From Altibacter lentus (GTDB lineage: Bacteria > Bacteroidota > Bacteroidia > Flavobacteriales > Flavobacteriaceae): DNA of 64,000 bases. Location: contig NZ_KN050846.1 of assembly GCF_000746845.1 (NCBI RefSeq), positions 2,186,963-2,250,962 on the forward strand. Reading direction: 5' to 3'. Both the position numbers and the translations under genes were made by a program. This document shows, piece after piece, positions 39,247-47,495 of this stretch (the first letter of the stretch is position 1; every line of letters begins with the position of its first letter). The notes under the pieces were generated by a model. It made no database searches. It was given only the letters and a program-made list of their open reading frames with translations, and was not told where the DNA came from.

Positions 39247-40398
39247 ATGCTCCCGGAAAAACTTCAGCGTAAATTAAACAAGCGTAAAACCGATCATTCC
39301 TTGCGAAGTTTAGGAGGAGATGCTCCTTTGGTAGATTTTTCCTCTAATGATTATCTGGGTTTTAGTACTTCGGAAACGATCTTTAAACGCGCTTCCCAAT
39401 TGCTGTACGAGAAGAGTTTGGAGATCAATGGGGCAACCGGAAGCCGCCTGCTTACCGGTAACCATCGTTTATATACAGAAACCGAAGCTTATATAGCCAA
39501 AGTCCACAGGGCCAAAGCCGCCCTGCTCTTTAATAGCGGGTATGATGCCAATGTTGGTTTTTTAGGTTGTGTGCCGCAACGTGGCGATGTAATCCTTTAC
39601 GATGAACTTTCCCATGCGTCTATTCGAGAGGGGATTGCGATAAGTCATGCCAGGGCATTTAAGTTTCGGCATAATAGTAGTACCGATCTAGAGCGTTTGT
39701 TAGACCAACATAAAAAGGAAGGCACGCAGGTCTATGTGGTGACCGAAGCTGTTTTTTCAATGGATGGCGATAGTCCCGACCTTGTTGCCATGGCACATAT
39801 TTGTAACAGCTCGAACGCTCTATTGGTCGTTGACGAAGCGCATGCAGTTGGTGTGATAGGATGCGGTTTTGGAAGTGTCCAGGAATACGAGCTTGAAAGT
39901 TCTGTCTTTGCTCGTATCGTGACCTTCGGAAAGGCATTGGGGTGTCATGGCGCTGCTATCCTTGGCAGTAAAGCTCTTTGCGATTACCTCATCAATTTCG
40001 CACGAAGTTTTATCTATACCACGGCCTTACCTCCTCACTCGGTAGCGACGGTGCAAACAGCGTATGAAGCGCTTTCGTCAACTTATAAGGATCGGAAACA
40101 TTCGGCCATATTGCAGTTGCAATCCAACATCGCTTTGTTTCGCACCCTTGTGGAAGCGAATGGAGGCTCCGGTTCTTTTCTGCCAAGCGAATCTGCCATT
40201 CACAGTTATCTCCTTCCGGGAAATGAAAAAGTGAAAGCAGTTGCAGTTGAGTTACACAAGGAGGGCTTTGACGTAAGACCTATTTTGTCGCCAACGGTTC
40301 CCTTAGGAAAAGAGCGGCTGCGCTTTTGTATTCATAGTTTTAATTCGAGGGAAGAAATAGCGCAGGTCCTAGAACTATTGGCTATTTTTACAGCATGA
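39247..40398 (+). CDS. bioF: 8-amino-7-oxononanoate synthase
   Basis: PLP enzyme that condenses pimeloyl-thioester with alanine in biotin synthesis; 383 aa. The alpha-oxoamine synthase blocks are present: FSSNDYLGFSTSE, NGATGSRLLTGNH, DELSHASIREG, FSMDGDSPDL, VDEAHAVGVIG, and the PLP Lys229 in TFGKALGCHGAAI. The frame overlaps bioD by four bases (ATGA). The same family includes KBL and serine palmitoyltransferase, but the biotin context settles the call. Confidence 0.95.
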   Translation: MLPEKLQRKLNKRKTDHSLRSLGGDAPLVDFSSNDYLGFSTSETIFKRASQLLYEKSLEINGATGSRLLTGNHRLYTETEAYIAKVHRAKAALLFNSGYDANVGFLGCVPQRGDVILYDELSHASIREGIAISHARAFKFRHNSSTDLERLLDQHKKEGTQVYVVTEAVFSMDGDSPDLVAMAHICNSSNALLVVDEAHAVGVIGCGFGSVQEYELESSVFARIVTFGKALGCHGAAILGSKALCDYLINFARSFIYTTALPPHSVATVQTAYEALSSTYKDRKHSAILQLQSNIALFRTLVEANGGSGSFLPSESAIHSYLLPGNEKVKAVAVELHKEGFDVRPILSPTVPLGKERLRFCIHSFNSREEIAQVLELLAIFTA

Positions 40399-41021
40399 AT
40401 ACAAGTTTTTTTATCACAGGAACCGGAACAGGCGTAGGCAAGACAGTAGCAGCTGCCATTGTAACGGAGGCTCTTCACGCCGATTACTGGAAACCGATAC
40501 AGGCAGGAGATCTGGATGCAAGTGATGCAAAAACGGTCCAACGCCTGGTAAGCAATAAAAAAACGATCTTTCATCCCAATGCCTATGCCTTGAATACACC
40601 TATGAGTCCGCATGCGGCAGCGGCTCTCGACGGGCTTGCCATACATACCGAAAGTATTCTACGCCCAAAAACGAAGAATACGCTCGTGATCGAAGGTGCC
40701 GGGGGTGTCCTGGTCCCTTTGAATGATCGTGACACCATCATGGATCTCATTCTTCCAACAGATCAGGTGATCGTGGTGTCCAAACACGAATTGGGAAGTA
40801 TCAATCATACGTTGTTAACCATTGAGGCCCTGAAAAAGCGAAAATATTCCATTTTTGGGATCATCTTTAACGGGCCCGAAACACCAACCACAGAGGAGGT
40901 TATTTCAAAAATGACCGGAGTCCGAATTTTGGGACGTATCGACACAGAACCTTACATGGATGCACGAGTCGTTTTGGACTACGCAGAAATTTTTAATCAT
41001 GAACTTACAGCAAAGAGATAA
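40395..41021 (+). CDS. bioD: Dethiobiotin synthetase
   Basis: ATP-dependent carboxylase that closes the ureido ring of dethiobiotin; 208 aa. Walker A GTGTGVGKT covers residues 9-17. Other family blocks are YWKPIQAGDLDASDA, MSPHAAAALDG and VIEGAGGVLVPLNDR. It overlaps bioF by 4 bases and bioA by 23 bases, which implies coupled translation of all three. Confidence 0.96.
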   Translation: MNTSFFITGTGTGVGKTVAAAIVTEALHADYWKPIQAGDLDASDAKTVQRLVSNKKTIFHPNAYALNTPMSPHAAAALDGLAIHTESILRPKTKNTLVIEGAGGVLVPLNDRDTIMDLILPTDQVIVVSKHELGSINHTLLTIEALKKRKYSIFGIIFNGPETPTTEEVISKMTGVRILGRIDTEPYMDARVVLDYAEIFNHELTAKR

Positions 41022-42264
41022 GAAGCACATCTGGCATCCGCTAACACAGCACCAAACTGCGGCACCTCCCATTGCTATCGTGAAAGCAAAAGGTGCTTTA
41101 TTGTGGGATGAGGATGGAAACCAATATATTGACGGGATCGCATCATGGTATACGGCAATGTACGGTCATTGTAACGACCTTATTATTACAAGCGTTTCAA
41201 AGCAGCTTAAAGAACTGGACCAAGTGGTCTTTACGGGTTTTACGCACGAACCGGCAGTACAACTTTCAGAACGGCTCATGGCTATTCTGCCGCAAAATCA
41301 GCAAAAGCTTTTTTTTAACGACAATGGTTCTACAGCTGTGGAGGCAGGAATAAAAATGGCGTTACAATACCATTATAACAAAGGAGAGAAACGGGATACT
41401 CTCATTGCGTTCGAGGAAGGATTTCACGGTGATACCTTTGGAGCAATGAGTGTTTCAGGGCTTTCGGTATACAACGGTCCGTTCGAAGAATTTTTTCTGA
41501 AGGTGATCCGTATCCCAACCCCCCAAACCGAAGAACCGCAAGAACTATTAACAAGTGTAAAGGAACTATTGGCCACTCATGCCTGTGCTGCCTTTGTTTA
41601 CGAGCCGTTAGTGCAAGGTGCGGCAGGAATGAAGTTTCACGACAAGAAAGGTTTGGAAAAACTGCTGAAGCTTTTTAAGGACCATGAGGTATTGTGTATC
41701 GCCGATGAGGTAATGACAGGTTTTGGTAAGACCGGGAAGAATTTTGCCTCAGAGTATCTTGACATTCCGCCGGACATTATGTGTTTAAGTAAAGCACTTA
41801 CCGCAGGAATTGCGGCTATGAGCGTTACCACCTGTACGCAGCAGATCTTCAATGCTTTTTTAGATGATACTATTGCGAAGGGTTTCTTCCATGCCCACAC
41901 TTATAGTGCCAATCCCTTAGCTTGTAGCGCTGCGATTGCCGGCATGGAACTACTTACTTCCGAAGCCATAAAAGATGACAGAGCGCGCATACGTAATAGA
42001 CATCTTGAATTTGCCGCACGTGTAAAGGATCATCCAAAGGTAGCGGAAGTCCGTACCCTGGGAATCATCTTCGCCATGGACCTGAACATTGCAACAGATC
42101 GATATGGAATGCTTCGCAACCAATTGTTCGATCATTTTATGGAAAAAGGAGTGTTCCTTCGTCCGTTGGGAAATACCATATACATTCTGCCCCCTTTCGT
42201 TATCACCAACCGGCAACTGGAACAGATTTACGATGCCATTGAATCGTGTTTACCACTCGTCTAA
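40999..42264 (+). CDS. bioA: Adenosylmethionine-8-amino-7-oxononanoate aminotransferase
   Basis: Class III PLP aminotransferase that makes 7,8-diaminononanoate using S-adenosylmethionine; 421 aa from the ATG at 40999, which gives the normal N-terminus NLQQRDKKHIWHPLTQH. An ATG 39 bases upstream adds residues foreign to the family. Signatures: GIASWYTAMYGH, NDNGSTAVEAGIKMALQYH, EGFHGDTFGAMSVSG, CIADEVMTGFGKTG, and PLP Lys265 in CLSKALTAGI. It is convergent with the Coa1-like gene, overlapping it by 15 bases. Confidence 0.96.
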   Translation: MNLQQRDKKHIWHPLTQHQTAAPPIAIVKAKGALLWDEDGNQYIDGIASWYTAMYGHCNDLIITSVSKQLKELDQVVFTGFTHEPAVQLSERLMAILPQNQQKLFFNDNGSTAVEAGIKMALQYHYNKGEKRDTLIAFEEGFHGDTFGAMSVSGLSVYNGPFEEFFLKVIRIPTPQTEEPQELLTSVKELLATHACAAFVYEPLVQGAAGMKFHDKKGLEKLLKLFKDHEVLCIADEVMTGFGKTGKNFASEYLDIPPDIMCLSKALTAGIAAMSVTTCTQQIFNAFLDDTIAKGFFHAHTYSANPLACSAAIAGMELLTSEAIKDDRARIRNRHLEFAARVKDHPKVAEVRTLGIIFAMDLNIATDRYGMLRNQLFDHFMEKGVFLRPLGNTIYILPPFVITNRQLEQIYDAIESCLPLV

Positions 42265-42690
42265 AGCCTCTGTATCTTCCAGTAACGAGATCTTCTCCCC
42301 GGTATCGTTCACGATGACCTCCATGACACTGTATTCCCAAGTTTCAGTGTATTTGTCGGCCACTACCATTAAAATACCCTTACCATTTGGTCCCTTGATG
42401 GGGATCTCGAGGTTGGTGTGTCCATCGCCGTTTTTATAATTGATGCTTCCCTTGGTCATGCCATAGGTTTCAACCGGAGTTCCTAAGGCGGCAGTCACTG
42501 CTTGGTTACTTTGTGCTCTGGCCACGCCTTCTTTATACGGATCAGAATCTGAAAAGAGAGAGGTAACGCCCATGATCATGGTGCCGGCGAAGGCAATAAA
42601 AAGGATGATAATAAGCAGACAGCCTCCCGTTGGAACGGCCCATTTCCAGTTGCGCTGAAACCAATTTCGGTGATCGATCGTTTCGTCCAT
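42250..42690 (-). CDS. Coa1-like membrane protein
   Basis: A 146-aa protein with one membrane helix (WAVPTGGCLLIIILFIAFAG, residues ~19-40) and a C-terminal domain resembling Coa1/Tim21 (YKEGVARAQSNQAVTAALGT, GSINYKNGDGHTNLEIPIKG, WEYSVMEVIVNDTGE). In mitochondria Coa1 assists cytochrome c oxidase assembly; bacterial homologues are uncharacterised. The ATG at 42690 is chosen over a TTG four codons upstream. It lies on the opposite strand inside the biotin cluster and separates bioA from the ketoacyl synthase. Confidence 0.75.
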   Translation of the reverse strand: MDETIDHRNWFQRNWKWAVPTGGCLLIIILFIAFAGTMIMGVTSLFSDSDPYKEGVARAQSNQAVTAALGTPVETYGMTKGSINYKNGDGHTNLEIPIKGPNGKGILMVVADKYTETWEYSVMEVIVNDTGEKISLLEDTEALDEW

Positions 42691-42708
42691 TTTAATGTAC
42701 AATTAAGG

Positions 42709-42738
42709 TTGATTAAAAAGTGAGAACCCTTATTTTTG
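42709..42738 (+). promoter_or_regulatory. Promoter of the ketoacyl synthase (and probably bioB)
   Basis: TTG (42709-42711), 19 bases, TATTTTTG (42731-42738), a full match to the Bacteroidota consensus. The longest reading frame (GTG at 42720) would start upstream of the transcription start, so a start at TTG 42756 is favoured. Confidence 0.7.
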
Positions 42739-42755
42739 TGCCAAAATACAAAAAT

Positions 42756-43910
42756 TTGGAACTCCCTATTTCAATTTCCGGCATTGCTTCAGTCTCTGCC
42801 CTTGGGTCTTCTTCTGAAGAAGTTTGGAAAAGCTATCGAGACGCAATACCATTATTTACACAAAAGGCTGTTGGGGACTCCGTATTATGGGTTTCGGAGA
42901 TCGCTTCGGAAGCAGACCGTGAATTGCGGGTTCTTCAGCAAGATCCGAGATATAAAAAGGTAGATAGGTCGGTACTGTTTGCAATTCTTGCGGCTAGAAA
43001 GGCTGTACTTCCAAAGCATTTTTCAGAAAAGAATACGGGTATCAACATTGGATCTTCACGTGGGGCGACACAATTGTTTGAGCAGTATCATAGTTCATTT
43101 CTTAAGGAAAATTCGGTTTCTACCTATACTTCACCCACGACCACATTAGGGAACATCTCGTCTTGGGTAGGGCAGGACTTGGGTGCCAAAGGTGTACAAA
43201 TTGAACATTCGGTCACTTGCTCTACAGCATTGCATGCACTGTTGAACGGGATCGCCTGGTTGCGGGCCGGTATGGCAGATGCGTTTGTAGTGGGTGGAAG
43301 TGAGGCTGCACTCACCCCGTTCACATTTGCGCAAATGCAGGCGCTTCGATTGTATTCTGCTTCCACGAACAAAATGGCGTGCGAATCCTTGCGACTTCAG
43401 AAAACAAAAAACACCATGGTCCTCGGGGAAGGGGCGGCTGTCGCAGTGATCGAAACAGGAATTTCACAACGCACTCAAGCGGTTGTGAAAGGCTACGGGA
43501 TTGCTTCAGAAATAATTACCCACAACAGTTCAATTACCAAGGATGCCGACTGTTTTCAACAATCCATGCGCATGGCTCTTAAAAAAGCATCGCTGGAAAC
43601 CGTTGATTGTATTGTGATGCACGCACCGGGCACGGTACAGGGCGATACCGCCGAGTACAATGCGATTAGCGCTGTATTTAAGGAGCAGCTGCCCTTGCTT
43701 ACGTCCAACAAATGGCTTGTGGGACATACATTTGCGGCGTCCGGCATGTTAAGCTTGGAGTTGGCTGTGATGTTATTGAAACACAATAGATTTATTGAAA
43801 ACCCTTTTTTTGCCAATCAACGTCATGCTCCAACAACGCTAAAAAGTGTGATGGTCAATGCTGTAGGTTTTGGAGGAAATGCTGTTAGTATAATTATATC
43901 CAAACCATGA
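42756..43910 (+). CDS. Divergent beta-ketoacyl-ACP synthase in the biotin cluster
   Basis: A FabF/KAS II-like thiolase-fold protein of about 384 aa. Numbered from the TTG start at 42756, the nucleophile is Cys155 (HSVTCSTALHALLNG). The second His box is intact (Lys319 and His324 in KWLVGHTFAASG). In the first His box the usual AHGT is APGT (Pro291 in VMHAPGTVQGDTAEY), and the loop after it is two residues shorter than in FabF. It lies between bioA and bioB, which points to a part in making the pimeloyl precursor; no BioC or BioH gene is in the window. A TTG start is favoured because the promoter -7 box overlaps the longer frame. Confidence 0.85.
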   Translation: MELPISISGIASVSALGSSSEEVWKSYRDAIPLFTQKAVGDSVLWVSEIASEADRELRVLQQDPRYKKVDRSVLFAILAARKAVLPKHFSEKNTGINIGSSRGATQLFEQYHSSFLKENSVSTYTSPTTTLGNISSWVGQDLGAKGVQIEHSVTCSTALHALLNGIAWLRAGMADAFVVGGSEAALTPFTFAQMQALRLYSASTNKMACESLRLQKTKNTMVLGEGAAVAVIETGISQRTQAVVKGYGIASEIITHNSSITKDADCFQQSMRMALKKASLETVDCIVMHAPGTVQGDTAEYNAISAVFKEQLPLLTSNKWLVGHTFAASGMLSLELAVMLLKHNRFIENPFFANQRHAPTTLKSVMVNAVGFGGNAVSIIISKP

Positions 43911-43943
43911 TTTACTTTTCTATTTTTAATTATTTTTGAATCT

Positions 43944-45038
43944 ATGAGCGACATCAAATACGACTGGACCAAAGAAGAAATACTGGACATCTACAATACA
44001 CCTATGATGGAATTGTTGTACAAAGCTGCAACCGTACATCGTCAATATCACGATCCTAATCAGGTGCAGGTGAGCACGCTGCTTTCCATTAAAACAGGGG
44101 GTTGTCCCGAAGATTGTGGCTATTGTCCGCAAGCGGCACGCTATCACACGAATATAGAAGGGAATGACCTAATGAGCGTGTCACAGGTCAAGGCACAGGC
44201 GCTGCGTGCGAAGGCTTCCGGAAGTTCCAGAGTATGTATGGGAGCTGCTTGGCGAAATGTCAAGGACGGCGAGGAGTTCGATCAGGTATTGGAAATGGTG
44301 CGTACCATCAATAAAATGGATATGGAGGTTTGTTGCACCTTAGGAATGATCACAGAGAATCAGGCAAAGCGATTAGCCGAAGCAGGACTCTATGCCTACA
44401 ATCATAACCTTGACACTTCCGAAGATTATTATAAAGATGTTATCTCGACCCGGGCTTATCAAGATCGGTTGGACACTATTGGGAATGTACGGAAGACGAA
44501 TGTTACGGTTTGCAGCGGGGGTATTATTGGGATGGGAGAAAAACTCGATGACCGTGCGGGCATGCTGGTCGCATTGGCGTCTTTAAGTCCGCAGCCTGAA
44601 TCCGTTCCCATTAATGCACTTGTTCCTGTAGAAGGAACCCCCATGGAAGCCATCGAGCCTGTCTCTATCTGGGAGATGATCCGGATGGTCGCTACCACCC
44701 GAATAGTAATGCCACACACACAAGTGCGGTTATCGGCCGGGCGCACCCAAATGAGCAGAGAGGGTCAAGCCATGTGTTTCTTTGCAGGAGCCAATTCCAT
44801 CTTTGCAGGAGATAAATTGTTAACCACACCCAACCCCGATGTTCATGAGGATATGGAAATGTTCAAGACCTTGGGGCTTGTTCCACAAAAACCTTTTGTA
44901 AAAAAGGCACAACCGGAAACGGTAGAAGCAGCATCTTCTGTTCATCAACCTCTTGGAGAAAAGCCCAGATGGACGCGCCCCGGTCACAGTATCGATCGAA
45001 ATGAAGAAGCTCGCGAAAAGGCAAAAGCTTCAAAATAA
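43944..45038 (+). CDS. bioB: Biotin synthase
   Basis: Radical-SAM enzyme that inserts sulfur into dethiobiotin, the last step of biotin synthesis; 364 aa. The 4Fe-4S cluster Cys residues are 54, 58 and 61 (GGCPEDCGYCPQAARY). The auxiliary-cluster residues are carried by SSRVCMGAAWR, EVCCTLGM and the Arg in VRLSAGRTQMSRE. Other marks are YNHNLDTSEDYY and FFAGANSIFAGDKLLTT. A -7-like TATTTTTG (43931-43938) lies just upstream, but with no TTG at the right distance; it may also be read with the preceding ketoacyl synthase gene (33-base gap). Confidence 0.98.
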   Translation: MSDIKYDWTKEEILDIYNTPMMELLYKAATVHRQYHDPNQVQVSTLLSIKTGGCPEDCGYCPQAARYHTNIEGNDLMSVSQVKAQALRAKASGSSRVCMGAAWRNVKDGEEFDQVLEMVRTINKMDMEVCCTLGMITENQAKRLAEAGLYAYNHNLDTSEDYYKDVISTRAYQDRLDTIGNVRKTNVTVCSGGIIGMGEKLDDRAGMLVALASLSPQPESVPINALVPVEGTPMEAIEPVSIWEMIRMVATTRIVMPHTQVRLSAGRTQMSREGQAMCFFAGANSIFAGDKLLTTPNPDVHEDMEMFKTLGLVPQKPFVKKAQPETVEAASSVHQPLGEKPRWTRPGHSIDRNEEAREKAKASK

Positions 45039-45112
45039 TTTCTATATAATTTACATCAGTTTTAAATATTTCGGTATTCCTTCCGTTTAAGAAGCAACAA
45101 AAACAACATTCT

Positions 45113-45745
45113 ATGAAGAAAATCCTTTTTTTAGCATTCATGGCTCTGGCTGTGATCTCATGTAATAAAGATGATGATGGCGGTAATGCCAATTGCGCTA
45201 CCCCTGCCTCGCTTACCTCCATACAAATAAACAGTACCTCCATCTTTTTTGAATGGGATGCCACCAATGGAACGGCCTGGCAATTTGAATACGGTCCTAC
45301 CGGTTTTCAATTGGGCCAGGGAACCGTCGTGTCCACCTCACAAACCAGCTATTTGATCAATGGGTTGATGCCGTCAACGTCCTACACTGTGTTTCTTCGG
45401 AATAACTGCGGAAGCAACGGCTTTAGTGAGTATATAAGTAAGGAATTTATCACATCAGAACCTGTAGTAACCTGTAATGCGCCTACCAATCTGCAACGCA
45501 CGCAAATTGGATCAACATTTATCGATATTACATGGGACGAGAACAATGAGACTGCCTGGGAAGTGGATTATGGTCCTGTGGGCCATCCTGCAGGAACTGG
45601 GACAGTGGAAGCTACCTCACAAAGTAATTACCGGATTGACGGTTTAACACCTTCTACCACCTACGAGATCTATGTACGAGCCAATTGCGGAACCGATGGG
45701 TTTAGCGAATGGACTACAGCTCTGGTTATAACAACCAATAATTAA
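45113..45745 (+). CDS. Lipoprotein with two fibronectin type III domains
   Basis: A 210-aa lipoprotein. The signal ends at the lipobox ALAVISC, followed by the acidic stretch NKDDDGGN. Two FN3 modules follow (residues ~30-115 and ~120-208). The repeats match closely: TSIFFEWDATNGTAWQFEYG / TFIDITWDENNETAWEVDYG, and SYLINGLMPSTSYTVFLRNNCG / YRIDGLTPSTTYEIYVRANCG (quoted here in two halves). They seem to be an internal duplication. It is probably exposed on the outer membrane and its function is unknown. Confidence 0.85.
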   Translation: MKKILFLAFMALAVISCNKDDDGGNANCATPASLTSIQINSTSIFFEWDATNGTAWQFEYGPTGFQLGQGTVVSTSQTSYLINGLMPSTSYTVFLRNNCGSNGFSEYISKEFITSEPVVTCNAPTNLQRTQIGSTFIDITWDENNETAWEVDYGPVGHPAGTGTVEATSQSNYRIDGLTPSTTYEIYVRANCGTDGFSEWTTALVITTNN

Positions 45746-45771
45746 ATGTTGCTTGGTATGATTTTTAAAAG

Positions 45772-45799
45772 GACCGATGTGAACCATCGGTCTTTTTTT
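45772..45799 (+). terminator. Terminator after the FN3 lipoprotein
   Basis: Perfect 8-bp stem GACCGATG (45772-45779) / CATCGGTC (45785-45792) followed by TTTTTTT. Confidence 0.9.
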
Positions 45800-45896
45800 A
45801 TGTTTATAAATGAATTGTATGGCTCGATCATGATGATTTATTAAATTAACATCACGTTAGGGTTAACTTTTGTAATTTTGGGCTTTTAATTTTACT

Positions 45897-46760
45897 ATGC
45901 GATTACAGGAAATAGACAGAGTAGAAACCATTACCCAGGAAGCATTCCTGAAACACTATTTTAAGCCGCAAAAACCTGTAGTCATCGAACGTTTTATTGA
46001 AGACTGGCCTGCATTTTCCAAATGGGATCTTGATTATATGGCAGCAACGGCAGGCGATAAGACCGTCCCGTTGTACGATGACAGACCCGTAGATTACAAA
46101 GATGGGTTCAACGAGCCGCATGCAACAATGAAGATGCGCGATTATATTGCGCTGCTAAAGAAGGAGCCTACCAAATACCGAATTTTCCTTTGGAACATCC
46201 TTAAAGAGGTCCCACAACTTCAAAAGGATTTTACGTATCCCGATTTCGGACTAAAACTATTAAAAGGGCTTCCTATGCTATTCTTTGGCGGGAAGGACAG
46301 CTATACCTTTATGCATTACGACATCGATCTGGCGAATATCTTTCATTTTCACTTCCACGGAAAGAAGCAGGTGATCCTTTTTGATCAAGACCAGAATGAT
46401 TATTTGTACAAGATCCCACATTCCTTGATCACCCGAGAAGATATCAATTTTGCCGATCCCGATCTCGAACGATGGCCGGCACTGAAAAAAGCCGAAGGCT
46501 ATATCACGCATCTTGAACACGGTAATGTGTTGTACATGCCGGAAGGTTATTGGCATTATATGCGATACCTAACACCGGGATTCTCGATGAGCTTGCGAGC
46601 CCTGGCCCGCAATCCCAAAAATTTAGGAAAGGCGCTGTACAATATATTCTTTATGCGTCACTATGACAATGTGATGCGACGTCTTAAAGGACAAGCGTGG
46701 ATCGACGCCAAGAATGAGAAGGCTATCGAGCGTACTCACAGAAAGTTGGGGATCATTTAG
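45897..46760 (+). CDS. Cupin-like (JmjC/HIF-hydroxylase-type) protein
   Basis: A 287-aa protein of the cupin_8 family, which includes 2-oxoglutarate/Fe(II) hydroxylases that act on proteins. Visible marks are KPVVIERFIEDWPAFSKWDLDYM near the N-terminus. The first metal ligands lie in THYDID-like form as FMHYDIDLANIFHFHFHGKKQ (two parts), with Tyr or His following, and the second His is in LEHGNVLYMPEGYWHYMRYL. A likely Fe-binding His-x-Asp is His-Tyr-Asp. The substrate is unknown. A -7-like TAATTTTG is at 45873-45880. It overlaps the recX gene tail by 8 bases. Confidence 0.85.
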   Translation: MRLQEIDRVETITQEAFLKHYFKPQKPVVIERFIEDWPAFSKWDLDYMAATAGDKTVPLYDDRPVDYKDGFNEPHATMKMRDYIALLKKEPTKYRIFLWNILKEVPQLQKDFTYPDFGLKLLKGLPMLFFGGKDSYTFMHYDIDLANIFHFHFHGKKQVILFDQDQNDYLYKIPHSLITREDINFADPDLERWPALKKAEGYITHLEHGNVLYMPEGYWHYMRYLTPGFSMSLRALARNPKNLGKALYNIFFMRHYDNVMRRLKGQAWIDAKNEKAIERTHRKLGII

Positions 46761-47232
46761 GAATAAGTTCCCGTATCTTCTCGTACACCAGATCGCTCTC
46801 CCAGCCGCGATAGAATAGGTAGTCGGCTACTTTTTTTTTCTTTTTCTGAAGGTCTTTTTCTGAAGCCAGCTGCTTTATTCGTTTTTCGGCGAGATCGTGA
46901 AAAGCTGAAAGGTATTCGATTTCGGGGATCTCCCGAAGCGCGAGGGTTATATTATACTGTGAGATCTCCCGAAGTTTCAGTTCGTTGACGATTCTTTTCC
47001 TGCCCCATTTTTTAGTACGGAACTTCCCTCTTGCGAACGCCAGGGCAAAGCGGGTCTCATTTAAAAAGTTGTGTTGTAGTAAATGGTGGATAATCTGGTC
47101 GATGGCTTGCGGGATCATACGCATCTCTTGAAGCTTGGTATGTACTTCTTTATGACAACGCTCTTGGTAAGCGCAATAGCGTTCCATACGCCGGGTCGCT
47201 TCAGTAAGTGAATATGTTTTATAGGTTTTCAC
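46753..47232 (-). CDS. recX: RecX-family regulator
   Basis: A 159-aa helical protein of the RecX family, which inhibits RecA filament growth. The three helical modules are visible: YCAYQERCHKEVHTKLQEM, the middle LLQHNFLNETRFALAFARGKFRTKKWGRKRI (in family form) and INYLFYRGWESDLVYEKI-like ending ADYLFYRGWESD. The start is GTG at 47232. No recA is nearby in the window. It is convergent with the cupin gene, overlapping by 8 bases. Confidence 0.9.
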   Translation of the reverse strand: MKTYKTYSLTEATRRMERYCAYQERCHKEVHTKLQEMRMIPQAIDQIIHHLLQHNFLNETRFALAFARGKFRTKKWGRKRIVNELKLREISQYNITLALREIPEIEYLSAFHDLAEKRIKQLASEKDLQKKKKKVADYLFYRGWESDLVYEKIRELIPK

Positions 47233-47314
47233 CCTGTAAAGTTACATCATTTCGTTTTTTTACAGCGTTCCGGAAACTATGACTATAGTGGTTACCGTTA
47301 TTTGCCGGATCGTA

Positions 47315-47425
47315 TGGGTTGCGTTAGGGGTAGCAGCGGCATCCTCTCCTTTGCGCCGCAGGCGGGAAGGAGCGATACAGCGGATGACCCGACCCCGACC
47401 AAGTGGTAACGCCGGAGGGGGAACG
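47315..47425 (+). repeat. GC-rich intergenic repeat, copy B
   Basis: Contains GCGTTAGGGGTAGCAGCGGC, ATCC, a hairpin-forming GC-rich part (TCCTTTGCGCCGCAGGCG then GGAAGGA), and GATACAGCGGATGACCCGAC, then CCCGACCAAGTGGTAACGCC. It shares block order with copy A at 36040-36160. The downstream part GGGGGAACGCCCG has no match there. It lies between recX and the rng terminator in a gap of 263 bases with no credible gene. Confidence 0.65.
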
Positions 47426-47454
47426 CCCGTATGCTTTTACTAAAAAAAGGGGTA

Positions 47455-47489
47455 TAAAAAAACCCTCCATCGCTAATGCAAAGGAGGGT
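47455..47489 (-). terminator. Terminator of rng
   Basis: On the minus strand ACCCTCC (47489-47483) pairs with GGAGGGT (47468-47462) around a 14-base loop and is followed by a run of seven T (plus-strand A-run just before 47462). It ends 7 bases after the rng stop codon. Confidence 0.85.
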
Positions 47490-47495
47490 CTATTA

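Noticed and set aside
42720..42755. Longer start (GTG at 42720) for the ketoacyl synthase
   Set aside because: A full promoter -7 box lies at 42731-42738, so the GTG would be upstream of the likely transcription start.
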